Of a DNA stretch of 64,000 bases, positions 26,108 through 34,471 are shown in pieces. The stretch covers positions 2,542,001 to 2,606,000 of the forward strand of contig NZ_WKJO01000001.1 in assembly GCF_009674605.1 (NCBI RefSeq), in the 5' to 3' direction. How positions within the stretch are numbered: position 1 is the first letter of the stretch; the number at the start of each line of letters is the position of its first letter. The translations under genes and the position numbers were made by a program. The DNA is from Haloferax litoreum (GTDB lineage: Archaea > Halobacteriota > Halobacteria > Halobacteriales > Haloferacaceae). Below the pieces are notes generated by a model, which was not told the origin of the DNA, did no database searches, and worked only from the letters and a program-made list of their open reading frames with translations.

Positions 26108-26114
26108 TTTAAAA
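26108..26114 (+). promoter_or_regulatory. TATA box of tRNA-Arg
   Basis: tttaaaa, 27 nt upstream of the mature tRNA 5' end, the usual archaeal promoter spacing. Confidence 0.6.
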
Positions 26115-26140
26115 CAATCCACGACAGACGAAGTGATGTA

Positions 26141-26214
26141 GGGCGCTTAGCTCAGTCTGGACAGAGTGCTTGGCTTCGGACCAAGTTGCCGTGGGTTCAA
26201 ATCCTGCAGCGCCC
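26141..26214 (+). tRNA. tRNA-Arg (anticodon TCG)
   Basis: A 74-nt cloverleaf without intron. Acceptor arm GGGCGCT/AGCGCCC, D stem GCTC/GAGT, anticodon stem CTTGG/CCAAG with loop CTTCGGA giving anticodon TCG, and T arm GTGGG-TTCAAAT-CCTGC. It decodes CGA (and by wobble other CGN). CCA is not encoded. The 3' end is repeated downstream at 26311 and 27335, so this tRNA looks like an integration target. Confidence 0.95.
26194..26212 (+). repeat. Attachment-like repeat, copy in tRNA 3' end
   Basis: 19 bases ggttcaaatcctgcagcgc spanning the T arm and acceptor of tRNA-Arg, identical to 27335-27353. Confidence 0.55.
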
Positions 26215-26250
26215 ATGATTCTTCCGCGAACAATGTGAGCGGAGAATCAT
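26215..26250 (+). terminator. Hairpin after tRNA-Arg
   Basis: atgattcttccgc pairs with cggagaatcat (one bulge) immediately after the tRNA. May end the tRNA transcript or be a scar of a recombination event. An inverted copy of the T arm (aggatttgaac, 26259-26269) follows. Confidence 0.35.
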
Positions 26251-26310
26251 CTCCGCGAAGGATTTGAACGAGACCGAGGTTCTGCGCGAAGCGCGGGTTC
26301 TCGGGCGTAG

Positions 26311-26331
26311 TTCACAATCCTGTAGCGCCCT
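26311..26331 (+). repeat. Degenerate copy of tRNA-Arg 3' end
   Basis: gttcacaatcctgtagcgccc differs from the tRNA end (26195-26214) by one inserted C and one C-to-T change. Looks like an old attachment site or partial tRNA duplication. Confidence 0.5.
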
Positions 26332-26402
26332 TTCGAACTCCGATTCTACAGCGACTCCCGACACTATTCGAAACGCCTCACAACACCGTCGCGCCTCTCG
26401 AA

Positions 26403-27143
26403 TCACGCACCCACCGACTCACCACCCATCCACGGAACCACAACCTCGGCAAGTCGTCGATGCGCTTCGTCGTACGAAATCGAAGCGGGCGAATCACCCC
26501 GCTGCCCCTGATACGAACCGAACTGTGAGTGGTTCATGCCCTGAATCTCGTAACTCGTCGCAGTCGGCGGTAACCGCGACTGCGCCGCCCGATAGTTCTC
26601 GCGGTTCAGAACGGTGTCTGCGCTCCCGGTGACGCTCAGCACAGCAACCGACTCCGTACTCAGGTCCACGTTGCAGTAGGACGCGAACAGGACGAGGCCC
26701 TGTACCTCGTGTGAACTGATGTACTGGCAGGCGGCGACACCCCCGAGTGAATGGCCACCGACGAACCACGTCTGAATCGCGGGGTTCTGACGCTGAATCT
26801 TCGCAGCAGCATCGGTGTCGAGGAGGGCAGTGTTGAGCGGCATCGCGGGGATGAACACCGTGGCATTCGTCTGTTTGACTACCGGTGCGAACGTGCTGTA
26901 GTAGGCGTCAGGCGCGACACGACCACCCGGATAGAACACGAGCCCGACAGTCGAGTCGGCATTCGTGGGGGAGAGGACGTGGACGCCGTCGGTCGTCTCG
27001 ACGGACACCTGTGGGTCGTCTACGACCGCTTGGACCGACGACGACGGACCGTGAAACGGCAGCGAGAAGTAGACCACGGCACCGCCGATGGCGACGAGAA
27101 AGACGACAACCACGACGACAACTGCTCGCTTCCACCGACTCAT
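26403..27143 (-). CDS. Membrane-anchored alpha/beta hydrolase
   Basis: A 246-residue protein with an N-terminal helix (about residues 8-27), then an alpha/beta-hydrolase domain facing outward. The nucleophile elbow is GHSLGG at 130-135 with Ser 132; Asp in VTGSADTV (~177) and His in GMNHSQF (~200) complete the triad. It matches dienelactone-hydrolase-like lipases/esterases. A TATA box (gtttatacac, ~27169-27178) gives near-leaderless expression. It is the only gene between the attachment-like repeats and may have arrived with them. Confidence 0.8.
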   Translation of the reverse strand: MSRWKRAVVVVVVVFLVAIGGAVVYFSLPFHGPSSSVQAVVDDPQVSVETTDGVHVLSPTNADSTVGLVFYPGGRVAPDAYYSTFAPVVKQTNATVFIPAMPLNTALLDTDAAAKIQRQNPAIQTWFVGGHSLGGVAACQYISSHEVQGLVLFASYCNVDLSTESVAVLSVTGSADTVLNRENYRAAQSRLPPTATSYEIQGMNHSQFGSYQGQRGDSPASISYDEAHRRLAEVVVPWMGGESVGA

Positions 27144-27161
27144 ACTATCTGCGAAGACGTG

Positions 27162-27431
27162 TCACGTGTATAAACAGTAGGCGTTTGGAGAACTCAGTAC
27201 CCTCTCACTCGATTTGGACTCCCGTTGTCCGTCGAATTCACCACTGTCATACGTGTCGTACAGCGCCACCATTCGGTCGAAGAACACGAACATGGACACC
27301 ATCGACGCGACGGCCCCGACCACAGTCCGGCCGAGGTTCAAATCCTGCAGCGCGTATCCGTGTCTCGATTCCCCGAGGTAGACTCGACACCGACTGTCTC
27401 GAACCTCCGCTATCGACGTATCAGACGAAAA
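27162..27431 (-). pseudogene. Probable gene remnant carrying an attachment-like repeat
   Basis: A stop-to-stop frame of 89 codons with good codon bias in its middle. It reads ...GYALQDLNLGRTVVG... followed by a hydrophobic helix and FFDRMVALYDTYDSGEF. No start codon is found before the repeat; an internal ATG at 27302 would give 46 residues. The 19-base attachment-like repeat lies inside, coding ALQDLN. Likely the tail of a membrane protein cut by recombination. It ends 18 nt before the hydrolase gene and holds its promoter. Confidence 0.35.
27335..27353 (+). repeat. Attachment-like repeat, distal copy
   Basis: 19 bases identical to the tRNA-Arg 3' end (26194-26212), in the same orientation, 1.14 kb downstream. 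With the tRNA copy it brackets the alpha/beta hydrolase gene. Confidence 0.55.
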
Positions 27432-27497
27432 TCAAACTATCTCACACGATACGCGGAGAAGAAGGCTCAAATACTGTCCAGTTAAGCCGAAGTTAGA

Positions 27498-27722
27498 ATG
27501 AGGCACTGCTCGCATCCCGGGTGTTCGTGGCAAGCGATTGCCCCCACAGCGGATGCTGCGCTGACGCAATACGCCGAACACCTCGTCGAGGAACACACCA
27601 GAACAGTCGACGTGGACATCCCAGACGGGATGGTCCAAATTAGGCTCGAAGAGGACGGTGAATGGATTACCACGACGTTCGAAGAGGCACGAAAACTCCA
27701 CGACGCGGCCCACGACGAGTAA
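27498..27722 (+). CDS. Small zinc-binding-like protein (74 aa)
   Basis: A 74-residue protein whose start, MRHCSHPGCSW, supplies Cys 4 and Cys 9; His 28 and 33 in EHLVEEHT complete a CCHH metal site. This resembles DUF1059-like mini-proteins, and the gene 155 nt downstream has the same layout. The rest is acidic. Likely a small zinc-binding cytoplasmic protein; function unknown. Confidence 0.65.
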   Translation: MRHCSHPGCSWQAIAPTADAALTQYAEHLVEEHTRTVDVDIPDGMVQIRLEEDGEWITTTFEEARKLHDAAHDE

Positions 27723-27876
27723 TCTGGTGACGGTACAAATCGGATTGGCTCGCCGTCACCGAGGGGGCTCTCAAATAACGCGACGTTTAGCAGACACTCT
27801 GTCCAAACGTCATCTTCTCACGCGGTTGCTAACTAATAGCCAACACCACCGTGTCTCTGGTGGAGGGACACGAACG

Positions 27877-28041
27877 ATGGCCAGAGAAGTCACCTGCAGA
27901 GATGCAGGATACGATTGCGACTTCGTGATTCGATCCGAGAACGAAGACGAACTCATCAAATTCGTCCAAGAACACGCGAAACAAACGCACGACGCCGACA
28001 TGTCGAGTGCCGACATACGGAACGCGTGGAAGACCGTCTAA
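27877..28041 (+). CDS. DUF1059 mini-protein (54 aa)
   Basis: A 54-residue DUF1059 protein: VTCRDAGYDCDFVIRS with two Cys, then ELIKFVQEHAKQTHD with two His, a compact CCHH site common in archaea. A ggaggg Shine-Dalgarno ~9 nt upstream of the ATG at 27877 sets the start; the long upstream frame is noise. Probably paired functionally with the 27498 gene. Function unknown. Confidence 0.75.
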   Translation: MAREVTCRDAGYDCDFVIRSENEDELIKFVQEHAKQTHDADMSSADIRNAWKTV

Positions 28042-28176
28042 CCCAGTTCGTTCGAACTCGACAGTCGAGTAGAGGCCGTGTTCATACACGGAACGTCATC
28101 CGATTTTTAGTCGATATTGCCAGCGGGCGATACCGATACCTGAGTGATGACTTCGTCACAGACTCTGCCGACTCGC

Positions 28177-29850
28177 TCACTCCCGGCGCTTCGCCCACGT
28201 CGATGGCACGTCACTCCCCCCTTCTACTGAAATCCGGCCTTCGAACTTCGCGAACGTCGGGTTCTGTACGAACTTGCCCCCCAACACCGTCTCACCCAAT
28301 CCAAATTTCGTCGCCTCGTCGAGGAGACTCGCGGGCACGTGCGAGAGGATAGCCGACAGGTGGTCCAAGTCAGACTGCGAGTTCATCCGCATCAAGAGCA
28401 AGTTGTCACACTGCGAGAGGATGTTGTCGTGAATCTTTCCCGGTCGTTGAGTCGAAAGCAAGAGATACAGTCCGAACTTTCTGCCTTCCGCGGCGATACG
28501 GACCGAGGTGTCGGTCGAAATTGCCTGTAACTCGTCCGCCGGTTCCTGCGGGCAGATGTTGTGTGCCTCGTCCACGACGACGAGGGTAGGCCGGCGTCGG
28601 TTGCGCTCCCGCCAGAGGTGCGTCAAGACGGCGTTGGTGACGACCATCTTCTCCGATGCCGACCCGAGTGTCCCAACGTCGAGGACGAGACAGCGCCAGT
28701 CGGACCGGTCGAGCGTATCGACGAGCGACGATTCGCCGGGCGAACACCACACGTCCCAGTCTGCCAACCCGAGGTTCTCGATACGCAGGCCGAGTTGGCG
28801 GGCCTCCGCCGTGAAGTTGTGCGCGATTGCGTCCTGTACTTCGTCCCACGAATACTCTCGGTCGTCGAGGCCGTCGAGGACGTGCCAGAACGTGTTGAAC
28901 TCCTCGCGGTCGTCGAGTGGGTCGAGTTCGAGGACTGTTCCTTGTTCGGTTCGACTGAGGTCACCGAAGCGAACCCGTAACACGTCGTCGTCCTCACTCG
29001 CCACTGTCTTCGGACGATAGACGTGCAACCCCTCGGTTGCTTCTCGATAGCGCCCGACCAACTCGTCGTACGCTTCGGGGGAAAGCGGGTCCGGACGGAA
29101 GTGATTCACTTCCTCGCGGGGGCGCGGTTCGTCCAGACCGATGAAGTCAGAGTTCGGGTCGACGACGATGATTCGTAAGTCGGTCTCGAGGAGTAACTGC
29201 TCGAGGACGATACCGAGCGAGAACGTCTTTCCCGACCCTGATTGTCCACAGAGGAAGGTGTGCCGATTGAACCCTCCCGCGTCGAGCCGGACCGTTGCGT
29301 CGCCGTCTACGTACAGCGCCTGTCCGATAGGGAGACTCGCATTTCGACGCGGTCCAGCCAAGTATCGACTCACCAGCGCGGCGTCTGCTCGGTCCAGCGT
29401 GGCTGTTTGAAAGGTGTCTGTGTTCGATGTCGGAGCAATCGAATCTGCGGTGACTGTCCCGAGGAGGACGCCAGTTCCTTCCAACGCCGAGACCCGCAAC
29501 CGGTCTGTGACACTGGACATGTTCACGCCTTCGGGAAAGACGTCTCGTTGGATGTCCAGTTCGAGACCCAGTTCCGCACCCTCGCGCTTGACGACCGATT
29601 TCGTAATAATCTGTCCCAGATAGTGCTGGTCGTCGTCTGTCACTATCTGGACGTAACTCCCGACGGGGATGGGAAGTGTCAGCGGCGCTTCGTAGTGGAA
29701 CGTTCGCCCGTCGATAGAGTACGCGAACTGCGCGACGTTTTGCGCCGCCCGCGATTGAAGATAGTCGTGAAACGCCCGGAGGTTGCCGCGAAGTTTCTCT
29801 AGTTGCTGTTCGTTCAGTTGGTTCTCGTCGTCTCTGTCGTGGTCGTTCAT
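28177..29850 (-). CDS. HerA-type (FtsK/HerA superfamily) ATPase
   Basis: A 557-residue ATPase. An N-terminal OB/HAS-barrel-like domain (about 45-140) precedes the motor. Walker A CGQSGSGKT at 201-209, Walker B LVVVDEAHN near 410, and LLLSTQRPGKI as sensor. HerA proteins pump DNA or remodel ends; many partner with NurA or defence nucleases, but no nuclease is adjacent here. A 23-codon frame overlaps its ATG upstream. Stand-alone HerA-like ATPases are common in haloarchaea; the exact role is unknown. Confidence 0.85.
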   Translation of the reverse strand: MNDHDRDDENQLNEQQLEKLRGNLRAFHDYLQSRAAQNVAQFAYSIDGRTFHYEAPLTLPIPVGSYVQIVTDDDQHYLGQIITKSVVKREGAELGLELDIQRDVFPEGVNMSSVTDRLRVSALEGTGVLLGTVTADSIAPTSNTDTFQTATLDRADAALVSRYLAGPRRNASLPIGQALYVDGDATVRLDAGGFNRHTFLCGQSGSGKTFSLGIVLEQLLLETDLRIIVVDPNSDFIGLDEPRPREEVNHFRPDPLSPEAYDELVGRYREATEGLHVYRPKTVASEDDDVLRVRFGDLSRTEQGTVLELDPLDDREEFNTFWHVLDGLDDREYSWDEVQDAIAHNFTAEARQLGLRIENLGLADWDVWCSPGESSLVDTLDRSDWRCLVLDVGTLGSASEKMVVTNAVLTHLWRERNRRRPTLVVVDEAHNICPQEPADELQAISTDTSVRIAAEGRKFGLYLLLSTQRPGKIHDNILSQCDNLLLMRMNSQSDLDHLSAILSHVPASLLDEATKFGLGETVLGGKFVQNPTFAKFEGRISVEGGSDVPSTWAKRRE

Positions 29851-29918
29851 CGACGGTGTTTCTCCCGTACTACTCGCTGTGCGGCTTCGATACGGTCGGC
29901 TAGGAGTTCCGTACTCAC
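29847..29918 (-). CDS. Possible micro-ORF coupled to the HerA gene (23 aa)
   Basis: GTG at 29918 opens MSTELLADRIEAAQRVVREK.. and its stop overlaps the HerA ATG as ATGA. The sequence is helical and charged like a genuine coding segment, but it is very short and unsupported otherwise. Confidence 0.25.
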   Translation of the reverse strand: MSTELLADRIEAAQRVVREKHRR

Positions 29919-30075
29919 TGAGAGCTCTTTGTTAGACTGTCTCAAACAGGGCGTGTGGAAGGATAGACGAGCGGTCTCGGGTCGGTGACAGTCGACCAGC
30001 GGGTGTCGAACACGCGCCACTCGACTCCCTCTCGCAGTACCTGGGTGCCGTTCGTACGACTGGAGTCGTCAGTAC

Positions 30076-30107
30076 GAGTGAAGAGTGTGAACTCTCATCG
30101 CTCACTC
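30076..30107 (+). promoter_or_regulatory. Nested inverted repeats before ABC exporter 2
   Basis: gagtga...tcactc enclose a second repeat agagt-gtga-actct, just upstream of the AT-rich promoter (aattatatctc and gtttttag, 30120-30140). Another imperfect inverted repeat is at 30054-30079. The 245-nt divergent spacer (29919-30163) holds no gene other than this regulatory-looking DNA. Confidence 0.35.
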
Positions 30108-30163
30108 TCGGTATGTGGAAATTATATCTCAATGTTTTTAGTGATATTGACGTCTATTCACGT

Positions 30164-30979
30164 ATGACTCAACGCCCTCCTACTGCAGAGACCAGTGACG
30201 GTTCCACCGACCCAACTGTGCCCGCAATCCGGGCCGAAGGGCTGACGAAGCGCTTCGGCGACGCTGTCGCCGTCGACCACCTCGACCTCTCGATTCCGCA
30301 GGGACACGTCTACGGATTCCTCGGCCCGAACGGTGCCGGGAAGACGACGACGATGCGGATGTTGACGACGCTGATGCCGCCAACCGAGGGGACGGCATCG
30401 ATTATGGGTACCCCGCTGACAGACCGGTCCGCAGTGACCCGGCATATCGGGTACCTCCCAGAGAACGCTCCAGTCTACGAGGAACTCACCGGAAGAGAGC
30501 AACTGTCGTACGTCGCCTATCTGCAAGACGTTCCCGACGACGTCGCTGCCGACCGAATCGACGAACTTCTCGACCGATTGGACCTGACAGAAGACGCTCA
30601 CAGACCGATTTCGACGTACTCCAAGGGGATGCGCCAGAAAATCGGCCTGATTCAGGCGCTTCTCCACGAACCCTCCGTGCTCTTCCTCGACGAACCGACG
30701 AGTGGACTCGACCCCAGAGCGGCCCGTACCGTCCTCGACGTGATTCAAGAGTTGTCGGACGACGAGACGACTGTGTTCCTCTCGACACACATCCTCTCCG
30801 TCGTCGACGAACTCGCGGACACGATTGGTGTGTTGCACGAGGGACGCCTCGTCGCCGAAGGTGCTCCGTCTGACCTCAAACACCGCGCCGAGACGGGCGA
30901 AGAGCGTACCCTCGAACAGGCCTTCCTCGAAGTGACTGCCGACCACAGTGAGGAAGCGACAGTCGAGGCTGGCCGATGA
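30164..30979 (+). CDS. ABC exporter ATPase 2
   Basis: A 271-residue ATPase: Walker A GPNGAGKTT at ~58-66, signature TYSKGMRQK, Walker B VLFLDEPTSGLD and the switch His in LSTHIL. It resembles NatA/CcmA-type ATPases. The ATG at 30164 lies after an AT-rich promoter; the upstream frame from 30113 is not needed. Its TGA overlaps the permease ATG, forming a two-gene exporter. Substrate unknown. Confidence 0.9.
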   Translation: MTQRPPTAETSDGSTDPTVPAIRAEGLTKRFGDAVAVDHLDLSIPQGHVYGFLGPNGAGKTTTMRMLTTLMPPTEGTASIMGTPLTDRSAVTRHIGYLPENAPVYEELTGREQLSYVAYLQDVPDDVAADRIDELLDRLDLTEDAHRPISTYSKGMRQKIGLIQALLHEPSVLFLDEPTSGLDPRAARTVLDVIQELSDDETTVFLSTHILSVVDELADTIGVLHEGRLVAEGAPSDLKHRAETGEERTLEQAFLEVTADHSEEATVEAGR

Positions 30980-32640
30980 CCTCACTTGGTCACGACGTGC
31001 GTCACGGCGGGCGAATCGCACGAATCGAACTCCGGCGCTCTCTCAGGAAGTCGTTCGGAACCCGAAAGCGGCAACTCACCGCACTCGGCTTCGTTCTCCT
31101 GTTCAGCCCCACCCTTCTCTTCTGGTTTCGGGCCGCCTCCGACGCGGGTCGGGTCGCTGCCGAACAGGGAACGATGGCGCTCGACACACTCGGGATACAG
31201 GTGACGTTACTCGTCGTTGCATTCGCACTCATGGGTGCGCTTCGTGTCGTCCAGCAGGGGCGGCCTGACGGTGATGCACTCCTCTTGACGGCGACGAGTA
31301 CACGCGCTGTTCTCATCGGGACCACCATCCACGCGACTGTCCAACTCGTGTTGTTCGTGATGATTCCCACACTCCTGTTCGCCGCCGGGTTCGCACTCGG
31401 TGCTGAGATGCCGACAATCGTCCTCACGACCACGATTGCAGCGATTCCGCTGTTCACAGCCGTCACGATTCTGGGGACCGTCGGTGGCCAACTGGTCGTC
31501 CTCGGCTTACTGAAGAGTCATCTCTTCAGGTCGGTGAGTCGGGTCTTCGGCCTCGTACTCCTCGTGGTGCTGCTGGCCCTCGGGTACGCTGCGATGGCAC
31601 CGCTTCTCGGCGTCACCGAACCGTTCGCACTGCTGTCTCCCGTGGCGCAACCGGCCATCGAGTACCTCGCGTTCGCGTTCGTCGGGACACCACTGAGTCC
31701 GGGGCTCGACGGTGGTTCGTTCGTCGTCGGTGCTGCCGTCGTTCTCAGCATTCCCGTCCTGTTCGTCGTGGCGAACCGTCTCGCACCAGCACTCTGGTTC
31801 GCAGACGCGACACCGACGAAACTGATCCAACGCGACGTGTCGACGTCACGTGCCGACGCGACAACGTCAGTCGAGGGTGGACAGACCGACTCCGGACGCC
31901 CGTTCCCCTCGCGATACGGACCGCGTCCGGTCGTAATTGCACTCGGCTTGTGGACTCGTTGGGTTCGGATTCCCGTGCGATTCTCGACGCTCTTTCCGCT
32001 GACCATCATCCTCGCGATGGCGGTCATCGGTAGCATCGGCGACCCCGAGTCGCTCCCACTCGCGTTGGGCGCTGCGCTCGTATTCGCGGCAGTCTACGTC
32101 TCCGGCGGCGTGTTTGGGTTGAACCCGCTCGGTGAAGCGGGCGAGATGCGAACTGTCGAGTCGCTCTCGGCCACCCGTCCTCGAACACTCGTGTTCGGAC
32201 ACGCGATTGCCGGACTGTTCGTCGGGACGCCACTCGCCGTCGTTGGGACGCTCTTGCTCACGATAGCGGCGGGGACGCCTGCGCCACTCGTCGTCATCCT
32301 CGTCGCACTCGCCGTCGTCTCGACAGTCGCCGGTGCGGGCGTGGCACTCGGGATTGGTACCGTTCTTCCATCCGAAGACGCCCAGCGGACGTACCGTGGC
32401 TACGACGTGGCGACGCCGAGTCAGTGGGCACTCGTCGGATACATGTTCGCGACGACACTCCTCGTTGGAATCGCCGCACTTGGCTCGATTTTCGTCTTCC
32501 TCCCTGCCGAAGGTGGGAGTCTGTCACTTCTCCGTGTCGGTGCCCCAGTCGTCGCCGCAGTGGTCTTGGTGTTGGTCGGCGCGTTCGGGTACCGAACTGC
32601 GACACGGCGCTTCGTGTCACCCGTCTACCCCGACACGTGA
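30976..32640 (+). CDS. ABC-2 exporter permease 2
   Basis: A 554-residue protein with a basic start (IARIELRRSLRKSFG) and about a dozen hydrophobic helices in two groups, separated by a polar loop near 290-330. The length suggests two permease halves in one chain. It overlaps the ATPase gene by 4 nt (ATGA). The pair is distinct from the exporter at 18.5-22.3 kb, with no protease domain. Confidence 0.82.
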   Translation: MTSLGHDVRHGGRIARIELRRSLRKSFGTRKRQLTALGFVLLFSPTLLFWFRAASDAGRVAAEQGTMALDTLGIQVTLLVVAFALMGALRVVQQGRPDGDALLLTATSTRAVLIGTTIHATVQLVLFVMIPTLLFAAGFALGAEMPTIVLTTTIAAIPLFTAVTILGTVGGQLVVLGLLKSHLFRSVSRVFGLVLLVVLLALGYAAMAPLLGVTEPFALLSPVAQPAIEYLAFAFVGTPLSPGLDGGSFVVGAAVVLSIPVLFVVANRLAPALWFADATPTKLIQRDVSTSRADATTSVEGGQTDSGRPFPSRYGPRPVVIALGLWTRWVRIPVRFSTLFPLTIILAMAVIGSIGDPESLPLALGAALVFAAVYVSGGVFGLNPLGEAGEMRTVESLSATRPRTLVFGHAIAGLFVGTPLAVVGTLLLTIAAGTPAPLVVILVALAVVSTVAGAGVALGIGTVLPSEDAQRTYRGYDVATPSQWALVGYMFATTLLVGIAALGSIFVFLPAEGGSLSLLRVGAPVVAAVVLVLVGAFGYRTATRRFVSPVYPDT

Positions 32641-32765
32641 GTGCCCGAAGAACGTGTCTGTACCGCGTGCCAGACGACACCGGGTTAGGAGAGACATACC
32701 CACTTGAGGAGAGCACAGAACCCGGGGTAGTCGTCGGCGTATGTCCTCTCGTCCGTGTGAGCAAG

Positions 32766-32805
32766 CATGCTGTAACCATGCTGTAGATAACGATTGTATA
32801 ACAAT
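32766..32805 (+). promoter_or_regulatory. Operator-like repeats over the GNAT gene promoter
   Basis: catgctgta occurs twice, at 32766-32774 and 32777-32785 (11-bp period), followed by the perfect inverted repeat attgt-ata-acaat at 32793-32805. The inverted repeat covers the TATA box (tgtataac), ~31 nt before the ATG at 32834. Confidence 0.5.
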
Positions 32806-32833
32806 ACAGACAGTCTGCGAATATCGGTGCAAT

Positions 32834-33967
32834 ATGAGTCATCTTCCTCGACAAGAGGAACGCACTGATGGATATCGCATCCAACAGTTCACTCAGGACC
32901 ACCTGGACGGATTTTTAGCTCTCCACGAACTCACCTACGGTGGTCACCCGTCGACGGCGCTCTTCGAGTGGCGGTACAACAGTCCGTACCTGGACGAGAT
33001 TCCGATATTCGTCGCGGTCGACGACTCGGACACAGTCGTCGGTGCTACCGCGTTCTTACCCTTCAGAATCGCCGCGGGCGGTACCACGGCCCTCGCACTC
33101 CAACCGGCGAACGCGATGGTCCACCCAGACCACCGTCGGAACGGTCTCTTCAGTCGGACGTTGACCAGCGCAATCGACCACTACGAAGACAGCAACGCCG
33201 AGTTCTTCTTCAACTTCCCGACGGCCCCTGCACTCCCTGCACTCACGAAACTCGGCTGGAAAGAAGTCGGGACAGTGCCGACGTGGTTCCGTCTTCAGCG
33301 ACCCGTCGAGGTACTCGACGGAGCGGTTCCAGAGTGGATTACCCCCGCCGCGTCTCGAATTTCGACGACACTCGCCAAGGCCCACAACCGAATCCGCCGT
33401 GGATTCGCGACAGGTGACGCGAGCGTCGACGTCCAACGATACGACGAACTCCCAGTAGGCCTGTTTACCGAACTGTACGAGGAGAACGCCCCGGAGCACA
33501 TTCACGTCGTCAAAGACAGAGCGTTCTTCGAGTGGCGGTTCGGGAACCCCGAATGGGATACCGTCTCGTACGTCGCACGTCGGGAGGGCCACCCAGTCGC
33601 CGGGTTGGTCGCGTGTACCCGGAAGGCCGATGGCATCACCGCAACTGCGTTGATGAGCGTCCTTCCACCGGCGGGTGCCGACCCGGATACCGACGCACTG
33701 GTGGTCTTACTCGACGCTGTCGTCGGTGACCATCGAGACGTGGACGTAATTCGCGTGAGTGAGTCGTCGCTCCCCACGTCGATTCTCGAACGATTCGGCT
33801 TCCTCAGCAATCACGCGTTCCCGCTGTCACGAGTGGCGAACAAGACGCATCTGGTGACGCGTCCAATCGTCGACGACGCCGAGCACAAGTGGTACCTCGG
33901 TGAGCACCTCGTCACTTCACAGAATCAGTGGGCCGTCGAACTCGCCGACCAAGACGCTCCGTTCTGA
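32834..33967 (+). CDS. GNAT-family N-acetyltransferase (377 aa)
   Basis: A 377-residue protein with an N-terminal GNAT domain: TVVGATAFLPFRI and the acetyl-CoA loop HPDHRRNGLFSRT near 98-110. A second half after ~210 (VGLFTELYEENAPEHIHVVKDRAFFEWRF) repeats the FEWR pattern seen near residue 43, so it may be a tandem GNAT. Family members acetylate small molecules or protein tails. The ATG at 32834 sits at leaderless spacing from a TATA box within an inverted repeat. Confidence 0.8.
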   Translation: MSHLPRQEERTDGYRIQQFTQDHLDGFLALHELTYGGHPSTALFEWRYNSPYLDEIPIFVAVDDSDTVVGATAFLPFRIAAGGTTALALQPANAMVHPDHRRNGLFSRTLTSAIDHYEDSNAEFFFNFPTAPALPALTKLGWKEVGTVPTWFRLQRPVEVLDGAVPEWITPAASRISTTLAKAHNRIRRGFATGDASVDVQRYDELPVGLFTELYEENAPEHIHVVKDRAFFEWRFGNPEWDTVSYVARREGHPVAGLVACTRKADGITATALMSVLPPAGADPDTDALVVLLDAVVGDHRDVDVIRVSESSLPTSILERFGFLSNHAFPLSRVANKTHLVTRPIVDDAEHKWYLGEHLVTSQNQWAVELADQDAPF

Positions 33968-34042
33968 CCGCTCGATGGGGGAGCATCCGCTCACACGCCG
34001 GACTGCAACCGACGCCTGACGCGGATGCTGCCGGGGATGAGT

Positions 34043-34354
34043 CTACTCGTCGAGGTGTTCGATACCCTGTTTCGACACGTTCGAACGGGTGACGTAGTCG
34101 TCCATCCACTCGGGGGCGTCGTCACCCTTCGCTTCGGTCCACGCCCACCCTTCGTAGATGTGGACCTTGTCTGTTCCTCGCTCGCGGAGTCTGAGCGTCG
34201 CGTGGCCGTCGACTTCGTCGCGACTCGGTGCGGGGTGCAGTCGTCGTGCGGCCTTCAACGCCGCCTGTCGTGGGTATCGACCGCTGAACACGCTCGTCTC
34301 TTCGCCGTCGTCCTCCACGAGGACGAAATTTCGCTTTCCATCTTCTCGGACCAT
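34043..34354 (-). CDS. MC1 non-histone chromosomal protein
   Basis: A 103-residue MC1-family architectural DNA-binding protein. RNFVLVEDDGEETSVFSGRYPRQAALKAARRL and IYEGWAWTEAK are hallmark segments; basic residues line one face. MC1 bends DNA and is found in haloarchaea and methanogens. The start at 34354 has a TATA-like actaattt 23-30 nt upstream, so a leaderless mRNA is likely; the longer frame to 34399 is rejected. Single gene. Confidence 0.92.
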   Translation of the reverse strand: MVREDGKRNFVLVEDDGEETSVFSGRYPRQAALKAARRLHPAPSRDEVDGHATLRLRERGTDKVHIYEGWAWTEAKGDDAPEWMDDYVTRSNVSKQGIEHLDE

Positions 34355-34471
34355 GCGTGAGCCTACCACGCACTCCAAATTAGTAGTTCGTATCGGCACA
34401 CATTCTTTCGAACGTGGACGACGTACCTGTCAGGAGACGAGTGACGCGCCAAATTCGGTCCCTCGGCCCGT

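Noticed and set aside
26141-27500. Complete integrated element with integrase
   Set aside because: Repeats support integration, but no integrase or replication gene is present between or near them.
28177-29850. HerA-based defence system
   Set aside because: No adjacent nuclease, Sir2, DUF4297 or NurA gene, so a two-gene defence module cannot be claimed.
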